NCBI RefSeq assembly: GCF_051020765.1
Contig: NW_027469557.1
Coordinates: forward strand, 1 to 64,000
Direction: 5' to 3'
DNA length: 64,000 nt
Source: Lasioglossum baleicum
Taxonomy: Eukaryota > Arthropoda > Insecta > Hymenoptera > Halictidae
A program made the position numbers and the translations under genes. A model generated the notes under the pieces. The model was not told the DNA's origin. It did no database searches and was given only the letters and a program-made list of their open reading frames with translations. Shown here in pieces: positions 9,199 to 23,200 of the stretch (its first letter is position 1; each line of letters opens with the position of its first letter).

Positions 9199-12100
9199 TC
9201 GAGTAAAAACACGTGCGAAAGGATGCATCCCGCAGTCTAGTCGAGCACAAACACGTGCGAGGATTTGTGGGATGCGCATGCGCAGGTTTTGTGGGATGCG
9301 CATGCGCAGATTTTTTGGGATGCGCATGCGCAGGTTTTTTTGGGATGCTCATGGCTAGTCGAGCAAAAACACGTGCGAGAGGATGCATCCCGCAGGCTAG
9401 TCGATCAAAAACACGTGCGAGAGGATGCATCCCGCAGGCTAGTCGAGTAAAAACACGTGCGAAAGGATGCATCCCGCAGGCTAGACGAGCACAAACACGG
9501 GCGAGGTTTTGTGGGATGCGCATGCGCAGGTTTTGTGGGATGCGCATGCGCAGATTTTTTGGGATGCGCATGCGCAGGTTTTTTGGGATGCGCATGGCTA
9601 GTCGAGCAAAAACACGTGCGAGAGGATGCATCCCGCAGGCTAGTCGAGTAAAAACACGTGCGAGACGATGCATCCCGCAGGCTAGTCGAGTAAAAGCACG
9701 TGCGAGAGGATGCATCCCGCAGGCTAGTCGAGTAAAAACACGTGCGAGAGGATGCATCCCGCAGGCTAGTCGAGTAAAAACACGTGCGAGGTTTTGTGGG
9801 ATGCGCATGCGCAGGTTTTGTGGGATGCGCATGCGCAGGTTTTTTGGGATGCGCATGCGCAGGTTTTTTGGGATGCGCATGGCTAGTCGAGCAAAAACAC
9901 GTGCGAGAGGATGCATCCCGCAGGCTAGTCGAGTAAAAACACGTGCGAGAGGATGCATCCCGCAGGCTAGTCGTGCAAAAACACGTGCGAGAGGATGCAT
10001 CCCGCAGGCTAGTCGAGCACAAACACGTGCGAGGTTTTGTGGGATGCGCATGCGCAGGTTTTGTGGGATGCGCATGCGCAGATTTTTTGGGATGCGCATG
10101 CGCAGGTTTTTTGGGATGCGCATGGCTAGTCGAGCAAAAACACGTGCGAGAGGATGCATCCCGCAGGCTAGTCGAGTAAAAACACGTGCGAGACGATGCA
10201 TCCCGCAGGCTAGTCGAGTAAAAACACGTGCGAGAGGATGCATCCCGCAGGCTAGTCGAGTAAAAACACGTGCGAGAGGATGCATCCCGCAGGCTAGTCG
10301 AGCAAAAACACGTGCGAGAGGATGCATCCCGCAGGCTAGTCAAGTAAAAACACGTGCGAGGTTTTGTGGGATGCGAATGCGCAGGTTTTGTGGGATGCGC
10401 ATGCGCAGGTTTTTTGGGATGCGCATGTGCAGGTTTTTTGGGATGCGCATGTGCAGGTTTTTTGGGATGCGCATGGCTAGTCGAGCAAAAACACGTGCGA
10501 GAGGATGCATCCATCAGGGTAGTCGAGTAAAAACACGTGCGAGAGGATGCATCCCGCAGGCTAGTCGAGTAAAAACACGTGCGAGAGGATGCATCCCGCA
10601 GGCTAGTCGAGCAAAAACACGTGCGAGAGGATGCATCCCGCAGGCTAGTCGAGCAAAAACGCGTGCGAGAGGATGCATCCCGCAGGCTAGTCGAGTAAAA
10701 ACACGTGCGAGAGGATGCATCCCGCAGGCTAGTCGAGCACAAACACGTGCGAGAGGATGCATCCCGCAGGCTAGTCGAGCAAAAACACGTGCGAGAGGAT
10801 GCATCCCGCAGGCTAGCCGAGCAAAAACACGTGCGAGAGGATGCATCCCGCAGGCTAGTCGAGTAAAAACACGTGCGAGGTTTTGTGGGATGCGCATGCG
10901 CAGGTTTTGTGGGATGCGCATGCGCAGGTTTTGTGGGATGCGCATGCGCAGGTTTTTTGGGATGCGCATGTGCAGGTTTTTTGGGATGCGCATGGCTAGT
11001 CGAGCAAAAACACGTGCGAGAGGATGCATCCCGCAGGCTAGTCGAGTAAAAACACGTGCGAGGTTTTGTGGGATGCGCATACGCAGGTTTTGTGGGATGC
11101 GCATGCGCAGGTTTTTTGGGATGCGCATGCGCAGGTTTTTTGGGATGCGCATGGCTAGTCGAGCAAAAACACGTGCGAGAGGATGCATCCCGCAGGGTAG
11201 TCGAGTAAAAACACGTGCGAGAGGATGCATCCCGCAGGCTAGTCGAGTAAAAACACGTGCGAGAGGATGCATCCCGCAGGCTAGTCGAGCAAAAACACGT
11301 GCGAGAGGATGCATCCCGCAGGCTAGTCGAGTAAAAACACGTGCGAGGTTTTGTGGGATGCGAATGCGCAGGTTTTGTGGGATGCGCATGCGCAGGTTTT
11401 TTGGGATGCGCATGTGCAGGTTTTTTGGGATGCGCATGTGCAGGTTTTTTGGGATGCGCATGGCTAGTCGAGCAAAAACACGTGCGAGAGGATGCATCCA
11501 TCAGGGTAGTCGAGTAAAAACACGTGCGAGAGGATGCATCCCGCAGGCTAGTCGAGTAAAAACACGTGCGAGAGGATGCATCCCGCAGGCTAGTCGAGCA
11601 AAAACACGTGCGAGAGGATGCATCCCGCAGGCTAGTCGAGCAAAAACGCGTGCGAGAGGATGCATCCCGCAGGCTAGTCGAGTAAAAACACGTGCGAGAG
11701 GATGCATCCCGCAGGCTAGTCGAGCACAAACACGTGCGAGAGGATGCATCCCGCAGGCTAGTCGAGCAAAAACACGTGCGAGAGGATGCATCCCGCAGGC
11801 TAGTCGAGTAAAAACACGTGCGAAAGGATGCATCCCGCAGTCTAGTCGAGCACAAACACGTGCGAGGATTTGTGGGATGCGCATGCGCAGGTTTTGTGGG
11901 ATGCGCATGCGCAGATTTTTTGGGATGCGCATGCGCAGGTTTTTTTGGGATGCTCATGGCTAGTCGAGCAAAAACACGTGCGAGAGGATGCATCCCGCAG
12001 GCTAGTCGATCAAAAACACGTGCGAGAGGATGCATCCCGCAGGCTAGTCGAGTAAAAACACGTGCGAAAGGATGCATCCCGCAGGCTAGACGAGCACAAA

Positions 12101-12253
12101 CACGGGCGAGGTTTTGTGGGATGCGCATGCGCAGGTTTTGTGGGATGCGCATGCGCAGATTTTTTGGGATGCGCATGCGCAGGTTTTTTGGGATGCGCAT
12201 GGCTAGTCGAGCAAAAACACGTGCGAGAGGATGCATCCCGCAGGCTAGTCGAG
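7620..12253 (+). repeat. Tandem duplication, period 2605 bp
   Basis: About 7620-9648 recurs at about 10225-12253 with a constant offset of 2605 bp and only occasional substitutions, for example GTCGAG to GTCAAG at 7737/10342. It includes a T7 landmark (9334 and 11939), so the period is 1 modulo 3. Between the copies, 9649-10224 holds modules found again near 15.9-16.5 kb at an offset of about 6259. Confidence 0.88.
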
Positions 12254-15200
12254 CACAAACACGTGCGAGGTTTTGTGGGATGCGCATGCGCAGGTTTTGT
12301 GGGATGCGCATGCGCAGATTTTTTGGGATGCGCATGCGCAGGTTTTTTGGGATGCGCATGGCTAGTCGAGCAAAAACACGTGCGAGAGGATGCATCCCGC
12401 AGGCTAGTCGAGTAAAAACACGTGCGAGACGATGCATCCCGCAGGCTAGTCGAGTAAAAACACGTGCGAGAGGATGCATCCCGCAGGCTAGTCGAGTAAA
12501 AACACGTGCGAGAGGATGCATCCCGCAGGCTAGTCGAGTAAAAACACGTGCGAGGTTTTGTGGGTGCGCATGCACAGGTTTTTTGGGATGCGCATGGCTA
12601 GTCGAGCAAAAACACGTGCGAGAGGATGCATCCCGCAGGCTAGTCGAGTAAAAACGCGTGCGAGAGGATGCATCCCGCAGGCTAGTCGAGTAAAAACACG
12701 TGCGAGGTTTTGTGGGATGCGCATGCGCAGGTTTTTTGGGATGCGCATGGCTAGTCGAGCAAAAACACGTGCGAGAGGATGCATCCCGCAGGCTAGTCGA
12801 GTAAAAACACGTGCGAGAGGATGCATCCCGCAGGCTAGTCGAGTAAAAACACGTGCGAGGTTTTGTGGGATGCGCATGCGCAGGTTTTTTGGGATGCGCA
12901 TGCGCAGGTTTTTTGGGATGCGCATGGCTAGTCGAGCAAAAACACGTGCGAGAGGATGCATCCCGCAGGCTAGTCGAGTAAAAACACGTGCGAGAGGATG
13001 CATCCCGCAGGCTAGTCGAGTAAAAACACGTGCGAGGTTTTGTGGGATGCGCATGCGCAGGTTTTGTGGGATGCGCATGCGCAGGTTTCTTGGGATGCGC
13101 ATGCGCAGGTTTTTTGGGATGCGCATGGCTAGTCGAGCAAAAACACGTGCGAGAGGATGCATCCATCAGGGTAGTCGAGTAAAAACACGTGCGAGAGGAT
13201 GCATCCCGCAGGCTAGTCGAGCAAAAACACGTGCGAGAGGATGCATCCCGCAGGCTAGTCGAGCAAAAACACGTGCGAGAGGATGCATCCCGCAGGCTAG
13301 TCGAGTAAAAACACGTGCGAAAGGATGCATCCCGCAGTCTAGTCGAGCACAAACACGTGCGAGGTTTTGTGGGATGCGCATGCGCAGGTTTTGTGGGATG
13401 CGCATGCGCAGATTTTTTGGGATGCGCATGCGCAGGTTTTTTGGGGTGCGCATGGCTAGTCGAGCAAAAACACGTGCGAGAGGATGCATCCCGCAGGCTA
13501 GTCGAGTAAAAACACGTGCGAGAGGATGCATCCCGCAGGCTAGTCGAGTAAAAACACGTGCGAGAGGATGCATCCCGCAGGCTAGTCGAGTAAAAACACG
13601 TGCGAGAGGATGCATCCCGCAGGCTAGTCGAGTAAAAACACGTGCGAGGTTTTGTGGGATGCGCATGCGCAGGTTTTGTGGGATGGGCATGCGCAGGTTT
13701 TTTGGGATGCGCATGGCTAGTCGAGCAAAAACACGTGCGAGAGGATGCATCCCGCAGGCTAGTCGAGTAAAAACACGTGCGAGACGATGCATCCCGCAGG
13801 CTAGTCGAGCAAAAACACGTGCGAGAGGATGCATCCCGCAGGCTAGTCGAGTAAAAACACGTGCGAAAGGATGCATCCCGCAGGCTTGTCGAGCACAAAC
13901 ACGTGCGAGGTTTTGTGGGATGCGCATGCGCAGATTTTTTGGGATGCGCATGCGCAGGTTTTTTGGGATGCGCATGGCTAGTCGAGCAAAAACACGTGCG
14001 AGAGGATGCATCCCGCAGGCTAGTCGAGTAAAAACACGTGCGAGACGATGCATCCCGCAGGCTAGTCGAGTAAAAACACGTGCGAGTGGATGCATCCCGC
14101 AGGCTAGTCGAGTAAAAACACGTGCGAGAGGATGCATCCTGCAGGCTAGTCGAGTAAAAACACGTGCGAGGTTTTGTGGGATGCGCATGCGCAGGTTTTT
14201 TGGGATGCGCATGCGCAGGTTTTTTGGGATGCGCATGGCTAGTCGAGCAAAAACACGTGCGAGAGGATGCATCCCGCAGGCTAGCCGAGCAAAAACACGT
14301 GCGAGAGGATGCATCCCGCAGGCTAGTCGAGTAAAAACACGTGCGAGGTTTTGTGGGATGCGCATGCGCAGGTTTTGTGGGATGCGCATGCGCAGGTTTT
14401 TTGGGATGCGCATGTGCAGGTTTTTTGGGATGCGCATGGCTAGTCGAGCAAAAACACGTGCGAGAGGATGCATCCCGCAGGCTAGTCGAGTAAAAACACG
14501 TGCGAGAGGATGCATCCCGCAGGCTAGTCGAGTAAAAACACGTGCGAGGTTTTGTGGGATGCGCATGCGCAGGTTTTGTGGGATGCGCATGCGCAGGTTT
14601 TTTGGGATGCGCATGTGCAGGTTTTTTGGGATGCGCATGGCTAGTCGAGCAAAAACACGTGCGAGAGGATGCATCCCGCAGGCTAGTCGAGTAAAAACAC
14701 GTGCGAGGTTTTGTGGGATGCGCATACGCAGGTTTTGTGGGATGCGCATGCGCAGGTTTTTTGGGATGCGCATGCGCAGGTTTTTTGGGATGCGCATGGC
14801 TAGTCGAGCAAAAACACGTGCGAGAGGATGCATCCCGCAGGGTAGTCGAGTAAAAACACGTGCGAGAGGATGCATCCCGCAGGCTAGTCGAGTAAAAACA
14901 CGTGCGAGAGGATGCATCCCGCAGGCTAGTCGAGCAAAAACACGTGCGAGAGGATGCATCCCGCAGGCTAGACGAGCACAAACACGGGCGAGGTTTTGTG
15001 GGATGCGCATGCGCAGGTTTTGTGGGATGCGCATGCGCAGATTTTTTGGGATGCGCATGCGCAGGTTTTTTGGGATGCGCATGGCTAGTCGAGTAAAAAC
15101 ACGTGCGAGAGGATGCATCCCGCAGGCTAGTCGAGTAAAAACACGTGCGAGAGGATGCATCCCGCAGGCTAGTCGAGCAAAAACACGTGCGAGAGGATGC

Positions 15201-17790
15201 ATCCCGCAGGCTAGTCAAGTAAAAACACGTGCGAGGTTTTGTGGGATGCGAATGCGCAGGTTTTGTGGGATGCGCATGCGCAGGTTTTTTGGGATGCGCA
15301 TGTGCAGGTTTTTTGGGATGCGCATGTGCAGGTTTTTTGGGATGCGCATGGCTAGTCGAGTAAAAACACGTGCGAGAGGATGCATCCCGCAGGCTAGTCG
15401 AGCACAAACACGTGCAAGAGGATGCATCCCGCAGGCTAGTCGAGCAAAAACACGTGCGAGAGGATGCATCCCGCAGGCTAGTCGAGTAAAAACACGTGCG
15501 AAAGGATGCATCCCGCAGTCTAGTCGAGCACAAACACGTGCGAGGATTTGTGGGATGCGCATGCGCAGGTTTTGTGGGATGCGCATGCGCAGATTTTTTG
15601 GGATGCGCATGCGCAGGTTTTTTTGGGATGCTCATGGCTAGTCGAGCAAAAACACGTGCGAGAGGATGCATCCCGCAGGCTAGTCGATCAAAAACACGTG
15701 CGAGAGGATGCATCCCGCAGGCTAGTCGAGTAAAAACACGTGCGAAAGGATGCATCCCGCAGGCTAGACGAGCACAAACACGGGCGAGGTTTTGTGGGAT
15801 GCGCATGCGCAGGTTTTGTGGGATGCGCATGCGCAGATTTTTTGGGATGCGCATGGCTAGTCGAGCAAAAACACGTGCGAGAGGATGCATCCCGCAGGCT
15901 AGTCGAGTAAAAACACGTGCGAGACGATGCATCCCGCAGGCTAGTCGAGTAAAAGCACGTGCGAGAGGATGCATCCCGCAGGCTAGTCGAGTAAAAACAC
16001 GTGCGAGAGGATGCATCCCGCAGGCTAGTCGAGTAAAAACACGTGCGAGGTTTTGTGGGATGCGCATGCGCTGGTTTTGTGGGATGCGCATGCGCAGGTT
16101 TTTTGGGATGCGCATGCGCAGGTTTTTTGGGATGCGCATGGCTAGTCGAGCAAAAACACGTGCGAGAGGATGCATCCCGCAGGCTAGTCGAGTAAAAACA
16201 CGTGCGAGAGGATGCATCCCGCAGGCTAGTCGTGCAAAAACACGTGCGAGAGGATGCATCCCGCAGGCTAGTCGAGCACAAACACGTGCGAGGTTTTGTG
16301 GGATGCGCATGCGCAGGTTTTGTGGGATGCGCATGCGCAGATTTTTTGGGATGCGCATGCGCAGGTTTTTTGGGATGCGCATGGCTAGTCGAGCAAAAAC
16401 ACGTGCGAGAGGATGCATCCCGCAGGCTAGTCGAGTAAAAACACGTGCGAGACGATGCATCCCGCAGGCTAGTCGAGTAAAAACACGTGCGAGAGGATGC
16501 ATCCCGCAGGCTAGTCGAGTAAAAACACGTGCGAGAGGATGCATCCCGCAGGCTAGTCGAGTAAAAACACGTGCGAGGTTTTGTGGGTGCGCATGCACAG
16601 GTTTTTTGGGATGCGCATGGCTAGTCGAGCAAAAACACGTGCGAGAGGATGCATCCCGCAGGCTAGTCGAGTAAAAACGCGTGCGAGAGGATGCATCCCG
16701 CAGGCTAGTCGAGTAAAAACACGTGCGAGGTTTTGTGGGATGCGCATGCGCAGGTTTTTTGGGATGCGCATGGCTAGTCGAGCAAAAACACGTGCGAGAG
16801 GATGCATCCCGCAGGCTAGTCGAGTAAAAACACGTGCGAGAGGATGCATCCCGCAGGCTAGTCGAGTAAAAACACGTGCGAGGTTTTGTGGGATGCGCAT
16901 GCGCAGGTTTTTTGGGATGCGCATGCGCAGGTTTTTTGGGATGCGCATGGCTAGTCGAGCAAAAACACGTGCGAGAGGATGCATCCCGCAGGCTAGTCGA
17001 GTAAAAACACGTGCGAGAGGATGCATCCCGCAGGCTAGTCGAGTAAAAACACGTGCGAGGTTTTGTGGGATGCGCATGCGCAGGTTTTGTGGGATGCGCA
17101 TGCGCAGGTTTCTTGGGATGCGCATACGCAGGTTTTTTGGGATGCGCATGGCTAGTCGAGCAAAAACACGTGCGAGAGGATGCATCCATCAGGGTAGTCG
17201 AGTAAAAACACGTGCGAGAGGATGCATCCCGCAGGCTAGTCGAGCAAAAACACGTGCGAGAGGATGCATCCCGCAGGCTAGTCGAGCAAAAACACGTGCG
17301 AGAGGATGCATCCCGCAGGCTAGTCGAGTAAAAACACGTGCGAAAGGATGCATCCCGCAGTCTAGTCGAGCACAAACACGTGCGAGGTTTTGTGGGATGC
17401 GCATGCGCAGGTTTTGTGGGATGCGCATGCGCAGATTTTTTGGGATGCGCATGCGCAGGTTTTTTGGGGTGCGCATGGCTAGTCGAGCAAAAACACGTGC
17501 GAGAGGATGCATCCCGCAGGCTAGTCGAGTAAAAACACGTGCGAGAGGATGCATCCCGCAGGCTAGTCGAGTAAAAACACGTGCGAGAGGATGCATCCCG
17601 CAGGCTAGTCGAGTAAAAACACGTGCGAGAGGATGCATCCCGCAGGCTAGTCGAGTAAAAACACGTGCGAGGTTTTGTGGGATGCGCATGCGCAGGTTTT
17701 GTGGGATGGGCATGCGCAGGTTTTTTGGGATGCGCATGGCTAGTCGAGCAAAAACACGTGCGAGAGGATGCATCCCGCAGGCTAGTCGAG
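12211..17790 (+). repeat. 1557-bp segment repeated at 4023 bp distance
   Basis: 12211-13767 matches 16234-17790. Both copies hold the 23-bp B deletion unit, the GTTTCTTGGG B, the CATCCATCAGGG unit and the GGGGTGCGCATGG terminal B. I noted one substitution (GCATGCGC against GCATACGC near 17125). The intervening 13.77-16.23 kb is itself related to 1.5-3.0 kb (offset about 12319 near 2583/14902) and to 9.2-10.3 kb. Confidence 0.85.
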
Positions 17791-18413
17791 CAAAAACACG
17801 TGCGAGAGGATGCATCCCGCAGGCTAGTCGAGTAAAAACACGTGCGAAAGGATGCATTCCGCAGGCTAGTCGAGCACAAACACGTGCGAGGTTTTGTGGG
17901 ATGCGCATGCGCAGGTTTTGTGGGATGCGCATGCGCAGATTTTTTGGGATGCGCATGCGCAGGTTTTTTGGGGTGCGCATGGCTAGTCGAGCAAAAACAC
18001 GTGCGAGAGGATGCATCCCGCAGGCTAGTCGAGTAAAAACACGTGCGAGAGGATGCATCCCGCAGGCTAGTCGAGTAAAAACACGTGCGAGAGGATGCAT
18101 CCCGCAGGCTAGTCGAGTAAAAACACGTGCGAGAGGATGCATCCCGCAGGCTAGTCGAGTAAAAACACGTGCGAGGTTTTGTGGGATGCGCATGCGCAGG
18201 TTTTGTGGGATGGGCATGCGCAGGTTTTTTGGGATGCGCATGGCTAGTCGAGCAAAAACACGTGCGAGAGGATGCATCCCGCAGGCTAGTCGAGCAAAAA
18301 CACGTGCGAGAGGATGCATCCCGCAGGCTAGTCGAGTAAAAACACGTGCGAAAGGATGCATTCCGCAGGCTAGTCGAGCACAAACACGTGCGAGGTTTTG
18401 TGGGATGCGCATG
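17237..18413 (+). repeat. 504-bp higher-order repeat, about 2.3 tandem copies
   Basis: 17237-17740, 17741-18244 and a partial third copy, 18245-18413, repeat with period 504 bp. The markers are an A with GCGAAAGG, an A with CACAAAC, a B-block ending in GGGGTGCGC, four ordinary A units, and a short B-block with GGGATGGGCATG. The first copy differs by two bases near 17350 (CCCGCAGT against TCCGCAGG). The same 504-bp spacing recurs at 33098/33602, 42235/42739 and 44502/45006, and 552 bp (504 + 48) separates the pair at 29730/30282. This is a basic higher-order unit of the array. Confidence 0.88.
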
Positions 18414-19479
18414 CGCAGATTTTTTGGGATGCGCATGCGCAGGTTTTTTGGGATGCGCATGTGCAGGTTTTTTGGGATGCGCATGGCTAGTCGAGCAAAA
18501 ACACGTGCGAGAGGATGCATCCCGCAGGCTAGTCGAGTAAAAACACGTGCGAGGTTTTGTGGGATGCGCATACGCAGGTTTTGTGGGATGCGCATGCGCA
18601 GGTTTTTTGGGATGCGCATGCGCAGGTTTTTTGGGATGCGCATGGCTAGTCGAGCAAAAACACGTGCGAGAGGATGCATCCATCAGGGTAGTCGAGTAAA
18701 AACACGTGCGAGAGGATGCATCGCGCAGGCTAGTCGAGTAAAAACACGTGCGAGAGGATGCATCCCGCAGGCTAGTCGAGCAAAAACACGTGCGAGAGGA
18801 TGCATCCCGCAGGCTAGTCGAGTAAAAACACGTGCGAGGTTTTGTGGGATGCGCATGCGCAGGTTTTGTGGGATGCGCTTGCGCAGGTTTTTTGGGATGC
18901 GCATGTGCAGGTTTTTTGGGATGCGCATGGCTAGTCGAGCAAAAACACGTGCGAGAGGATGCATCCATCAGGGTAGTCGAGTAAAAACACGTGCGAGAGG
19001 ATGCATCGCGCAGGCTAGTCGAGTAAAAACACGTGCGAGAGGATGCATCCCGCAGGCTAGTCGAGCAAAAACACGTGCGAGAGGATGCATCCCGCAGGCT
19101 AGTCGAGCAAAAACGCGTGCGAGAGGATGCATCCCGCAGGCTAGTCGAGTAAAAACACGTGCGAGAGGATGCATCCCGCAGGCTAGTCGAGCACAAACAC
19201 GTGCGAGAGGATGCATCCCGCAGGCTAGTCGAGCAAAAACACGTGCGAGAGGATGCATCCCGCAGGCTAGTCGAGTAAAAACACGTGCGAAAGGATGCAT
19301 CCCGCAGTCTAGTCGAGCACAAACACGTGCGAGGATTTGTGGGATGCGCATGCGCAGGTTTTGTGGGATGCGCATGCGCAGATTTCTTGGGATGCGCATG
19401 CGCAGGTTTTTTTGGGATGCTCATGGCTAGTCGAGCAAAAACACGTGCGGGAGGATGCATCCCGCAGGCTAGTCGATCA

Positions 19480-19482
19480 TAA
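19480..19482 (+). other. Nonsense change in the forward open frame, co-amplified
   Basis: In the A unit after the T7 landmark, GTCGATCAAAAAC has become GTCGATCATAAAC, giving TAA in the forward frame that is otherwise open. The same change is at 21689-21691 and 23328-23330, inside the copies of the 1639-bp duplication and its relative. Spread of a stop codon by amplification argues against selection for a protein in this frame. Confidence 0.85.
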
Positions 19483-20291
19483 ACACGTGCGAGAGGATGC
19501 ATCCCGCAGGCTAGTCGAGTAAAAACACGTGCGAAAGGATGCATCCCGCAGGCTAGACGAGCACAAACACGTGCGAGGTTTTGTGGGATGCGCATGCGCA
19601 GGTTTTGTGGGATGCGCATGCGCAGATTTTTTGGGATGCGCATGCGCAGGTTTTTTGGGATGCGCATGGCTAGTCGAGCAAAAACACGTGCGAGAGGATG
19701 CATCCCGCAGGCTAGTCGAGTAAAAACACGTGCGAGACGATGCATCCCGCAGGCTAGTCGAGTAAAAGCACGTGCGAGAGGATGCATCCCGCAGGCTAGT
19801 CGAGTAAAAACACGTGCGAGAGGATGCATCCCGCAGGCTAGTCGAGTAAAAACACGTGCGAGGTTTTGTGGGATGCGCATGCGCAGGTTTTTTGGGATGC
19901 GCATGCGCAGGTTTTGTGGGATGCGCATGCGCAGGTTTTTTGGGATGCGCATGTGCAGGTTTTTTGGGATGCGCATGGCTAGTCGAGCAAAAACACGTGC
20001 GAGAGGATGCATCCCGCAGGCTAGTCGAGTAAAAACACGTGCGAGAGGATGCATCCCGCAGGCTAGTCGAGTAAAAACACGTGCGAGAGGATGCATCCCG
20101 CAGGCTAGTCGAGTAAAAACACGTGCGAGGTTTTGTGGGATGCGCATACGCAGGTTTTGTGGGATGCGCATGCGCAGGTTTTTTGGGATGCGCATGGCTA
20201 GTCGAGCAAAAACACGTGCGAGAGGATGCATCCCGCAGGGTAGTCGAGTAAAAACACGTGCGAGGGGATGCATCCCGCAGGCTAGTCGAGC

Positions 20292-23200
20292 AAAAACACG
20301 TGCGAGAGGATGCATCCCGCAGGCTAGTCGAGTAAAAACACGTGCGAGAGGATGCATCCCGCAGGCTAGTCGAGTAAAAACACGTGCGAGGTTTTGTGGG
20401 ATGCGCATGCGCAGGTTTTGTGGGATGCGCATGGCTAGTCGAGCAAAAACACGTGCGAGAGGATGCATCCCGCAGGCTAGTCGAGTAAAAACACGTGCGA
20501 GAGGATGCATCCCGCAGGCTAGTCGAGTAAAAACACGTGCGAGGTTTTGTGGGATGCGCATGCGCAGGTTTTGTGGGATGCGCATGCGCAGGTTTTTTGG
20601 GATGCGCATGCGCAGGTTTTTTGGGATGCGCATGGCTAGTCGAGCAAAAACACGTGCGAGAGGATGCATCCATCAGGGTAGTCGAGTAAAAACACGTGCG
20701 AGACGATGCATCCCGCAGGCTAGTCGAGTAAAAGCACGTGCGAGAGGATGCATCCCGCAGGCTAGTCGAGTAAAAACACGTGCGAGAGGATGCATCCCGC
20801 AGGCTAGTCGAGTAAAAACACGTGCGAGGTTTTGTGGGATGCGCATGCGCAGGTTTTTTGGGATGCGCATGCGCAGGTTTTGTGGGATGCGCATGCGCAG
20901 GTTTTTTGGGATGCGCATGGCTAGTCGAGCAAAAACACGTGCGAGAGGATGCATCCCGCAGGCTAGTCGAGTAAAAACACGTGCGAGAGGATGCATCCCG
21001 CAGGCTAGTCGAGTAAAAACACGTGCGAGAGGATGCATCCCGCAGGCTAGTCGAGTAAAAACACGGGCGAGGTTTTGTGGGATGCGCATACGCAGGTTTT
21101 GTGGGATGCGCATGCGCAGGTTTTTTGGGATGCGCATGGCTAGTCGAGCAAAAACACGTGCGAGAGGATGCATCCATCAGGGTAGTCGAGTAAAAACACG
21201 TGCGAGAGGATGCATCGCGCAGGCTAGTCGAGTAAAAACACGTGCGAGAGGATGCATCCCGCAGGCTAGTCGAGCAAAAACACGTGCGAGAGGATGCATC
21301 CCGCAGGCTAGTCGAGCAAAAACGCGTGCGAGAGGATGCATCCCGCAGGCTAGTCGAGTAAAAACACGTGCGAGAGGATGCATCCCGCAGGCTAGTCGAG
21401 TAAAAACACGTGCGAGAGGATGCATCCCGCAGGCTAGTCGAGTAAAAACACGTGCGAGAGGATGCATCCCGCAGGCTAGTCGAGTAAAAACACGTGCGAA
21501 AGGATGCATCCCGCAGTCTAGTCGAGCACAAACACGTGCGAGGATTTGTGGGATGCGCATGCGCAGGTTTTGTGGGATGCGCATGCGCAGATTTCTTGGG
21601 ATGCGCATGCGCAGGTTTTTTTGGGATGCTCATGGCTAGTCGAGCAAAAACACGTGCGGGAGGATGCATCCCGCAGGCTAGTCGATCATAAACACGTGCG
21701 AGAGGATGCATCCCGCAGGCTAGTCGAGTAAAAACACGTGCGAAAGGATGCATCCCGCAGGCTAGACGAGCACAAACACGTGCGAGGTTTTGTGGGATGC
21801 GCATGCGCAGGTTTTGTGGGATGCGCATGCGCAGATTTTTTGGGATGCGCATGCGCAGGTTTTTTGGGATGCGCATGGCTAGTCGAGCAAAAACACGTGC
21901 GAGAGGATGCATCCCGCAGGCTAGTCGAGTAAAAACACGTGCGAGAGGATGCATCCCGCAGGCTAGTCGAGTAAAAACACGTGCGAGAGGATGCATCCCG
22001 CAGGCTAGTCGAGTAAAAACACGTGCGAGGTTTTGTGGGATGCGCATGCGCAGGTTTTGTGGGATGCGCATGGCTAGTCGAGCAAAAACACGTGCGAGAG
22101 GATGCATCCCGCAGGCTAGTCGAGTAAAAACACGTGCGAGAGGATGCATCCCGCAGGCTAGTCGAGTAAAAACACGTGCGAGGTTTTGTGGGATGCGCAT
22201 GCGCAGGTTTTGTGGGATGCGCATGCGCAGGTTTTTTGGGATGCGCATGCGCAGGTTTTTTGGGATGCGCATGGCTAGTCGAGCAAAAACACGTGCGAGA
22301 GGATGCATCCATCAGGGTAGTCGAGTAAAAACACGTGCGAGACGATGCATCCCGCAGGCTAGTCGAGTAAAAGCACGTGCGAGAGGATGCATCCCGCAGG
22401 CTAGTCGAGTAAAAACACGTGCGAGAGGATGCATCCCGCAGGCTAGTCGAGTAAAAACACGTGCGAGGTTTTGTGGGATGCGCATGCGCAGGTTTTTTGG
22501 GATGCGCATGCGCAGGTTTTGTGGGATGCGCATGCGCAGGTTTTTTGGGATGCGCATGGCTAGTCGAGCAAAAACACGTGCGAGAGGATGCATCCCGCAG
22601 GCTAGTCGAGTAAAAACACGTGCGAGAGGATGCATCCCGCAGGCTAGTCGAGTAAAAACACGTGCGAGAGGATGCATCCCGCAGGCTAGTCGAGTAAAAA
22701 CACGGGCGAGGTTTTGTGGGATGCGCATACGCAGGTTTTGTGGGATGCGCATGCGCAGGTTTTTTGGGATGCGCATGGCTAGTCGAGCAAAAACACGTGC
22801 GAGAGGATGCATCCATCAGGGTAGTCGAGTAAAAACACGTGCGAGAGGATGCATCGCGCAGGCTAGTCGAGTAAAAACACGTGCGAGAGGATGCATCCCG
22901 CAGGCTAGTCGAGCAAAAACACGTGCGAGAGGATGCATCCCGCAGGCTAGTCGAGCAAAAACGCGTGCGAGAGGATGCATCCCGCAGGCTAGTCGAGTAA
23001 AAACACGTGCGAGAGGATGCATCCCGCAGGCTAGTCGAGTAAAAACACGTGCGAGAGGATGCATCCCGCAGGCTAGTCGAGTAAAAACACGTGCGAGAGG
23101 ATGCATCCCGCAGGCTAGTCGAGTAAAAACACGTGCGAAAGGATGCATCCCGCAGTCTAGTCGAGCACAAACACGTGCGAGGATTTGTGGGATGCGCATG

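Noticed and set aside
827..9358. A 2843-codon forward open frame (and its neighbours) as a giant repetitive protein gene
   Set aside because: Length follows from 42/24-bp modules without stops in that frame. Equal frames exist on the reverse strand, one-base units shift the frame many times, and a nonsense change was amplified. No non-repeat ends or domains are present.
9405..20669. A 3754-codon reverse-strand open frame as a gene
   Set aside because: It crosses T7 landmarks by passing from one stop-free reverse frame to the other, which only shows that two reverse frames are open. It is a mirror of the same repeat.
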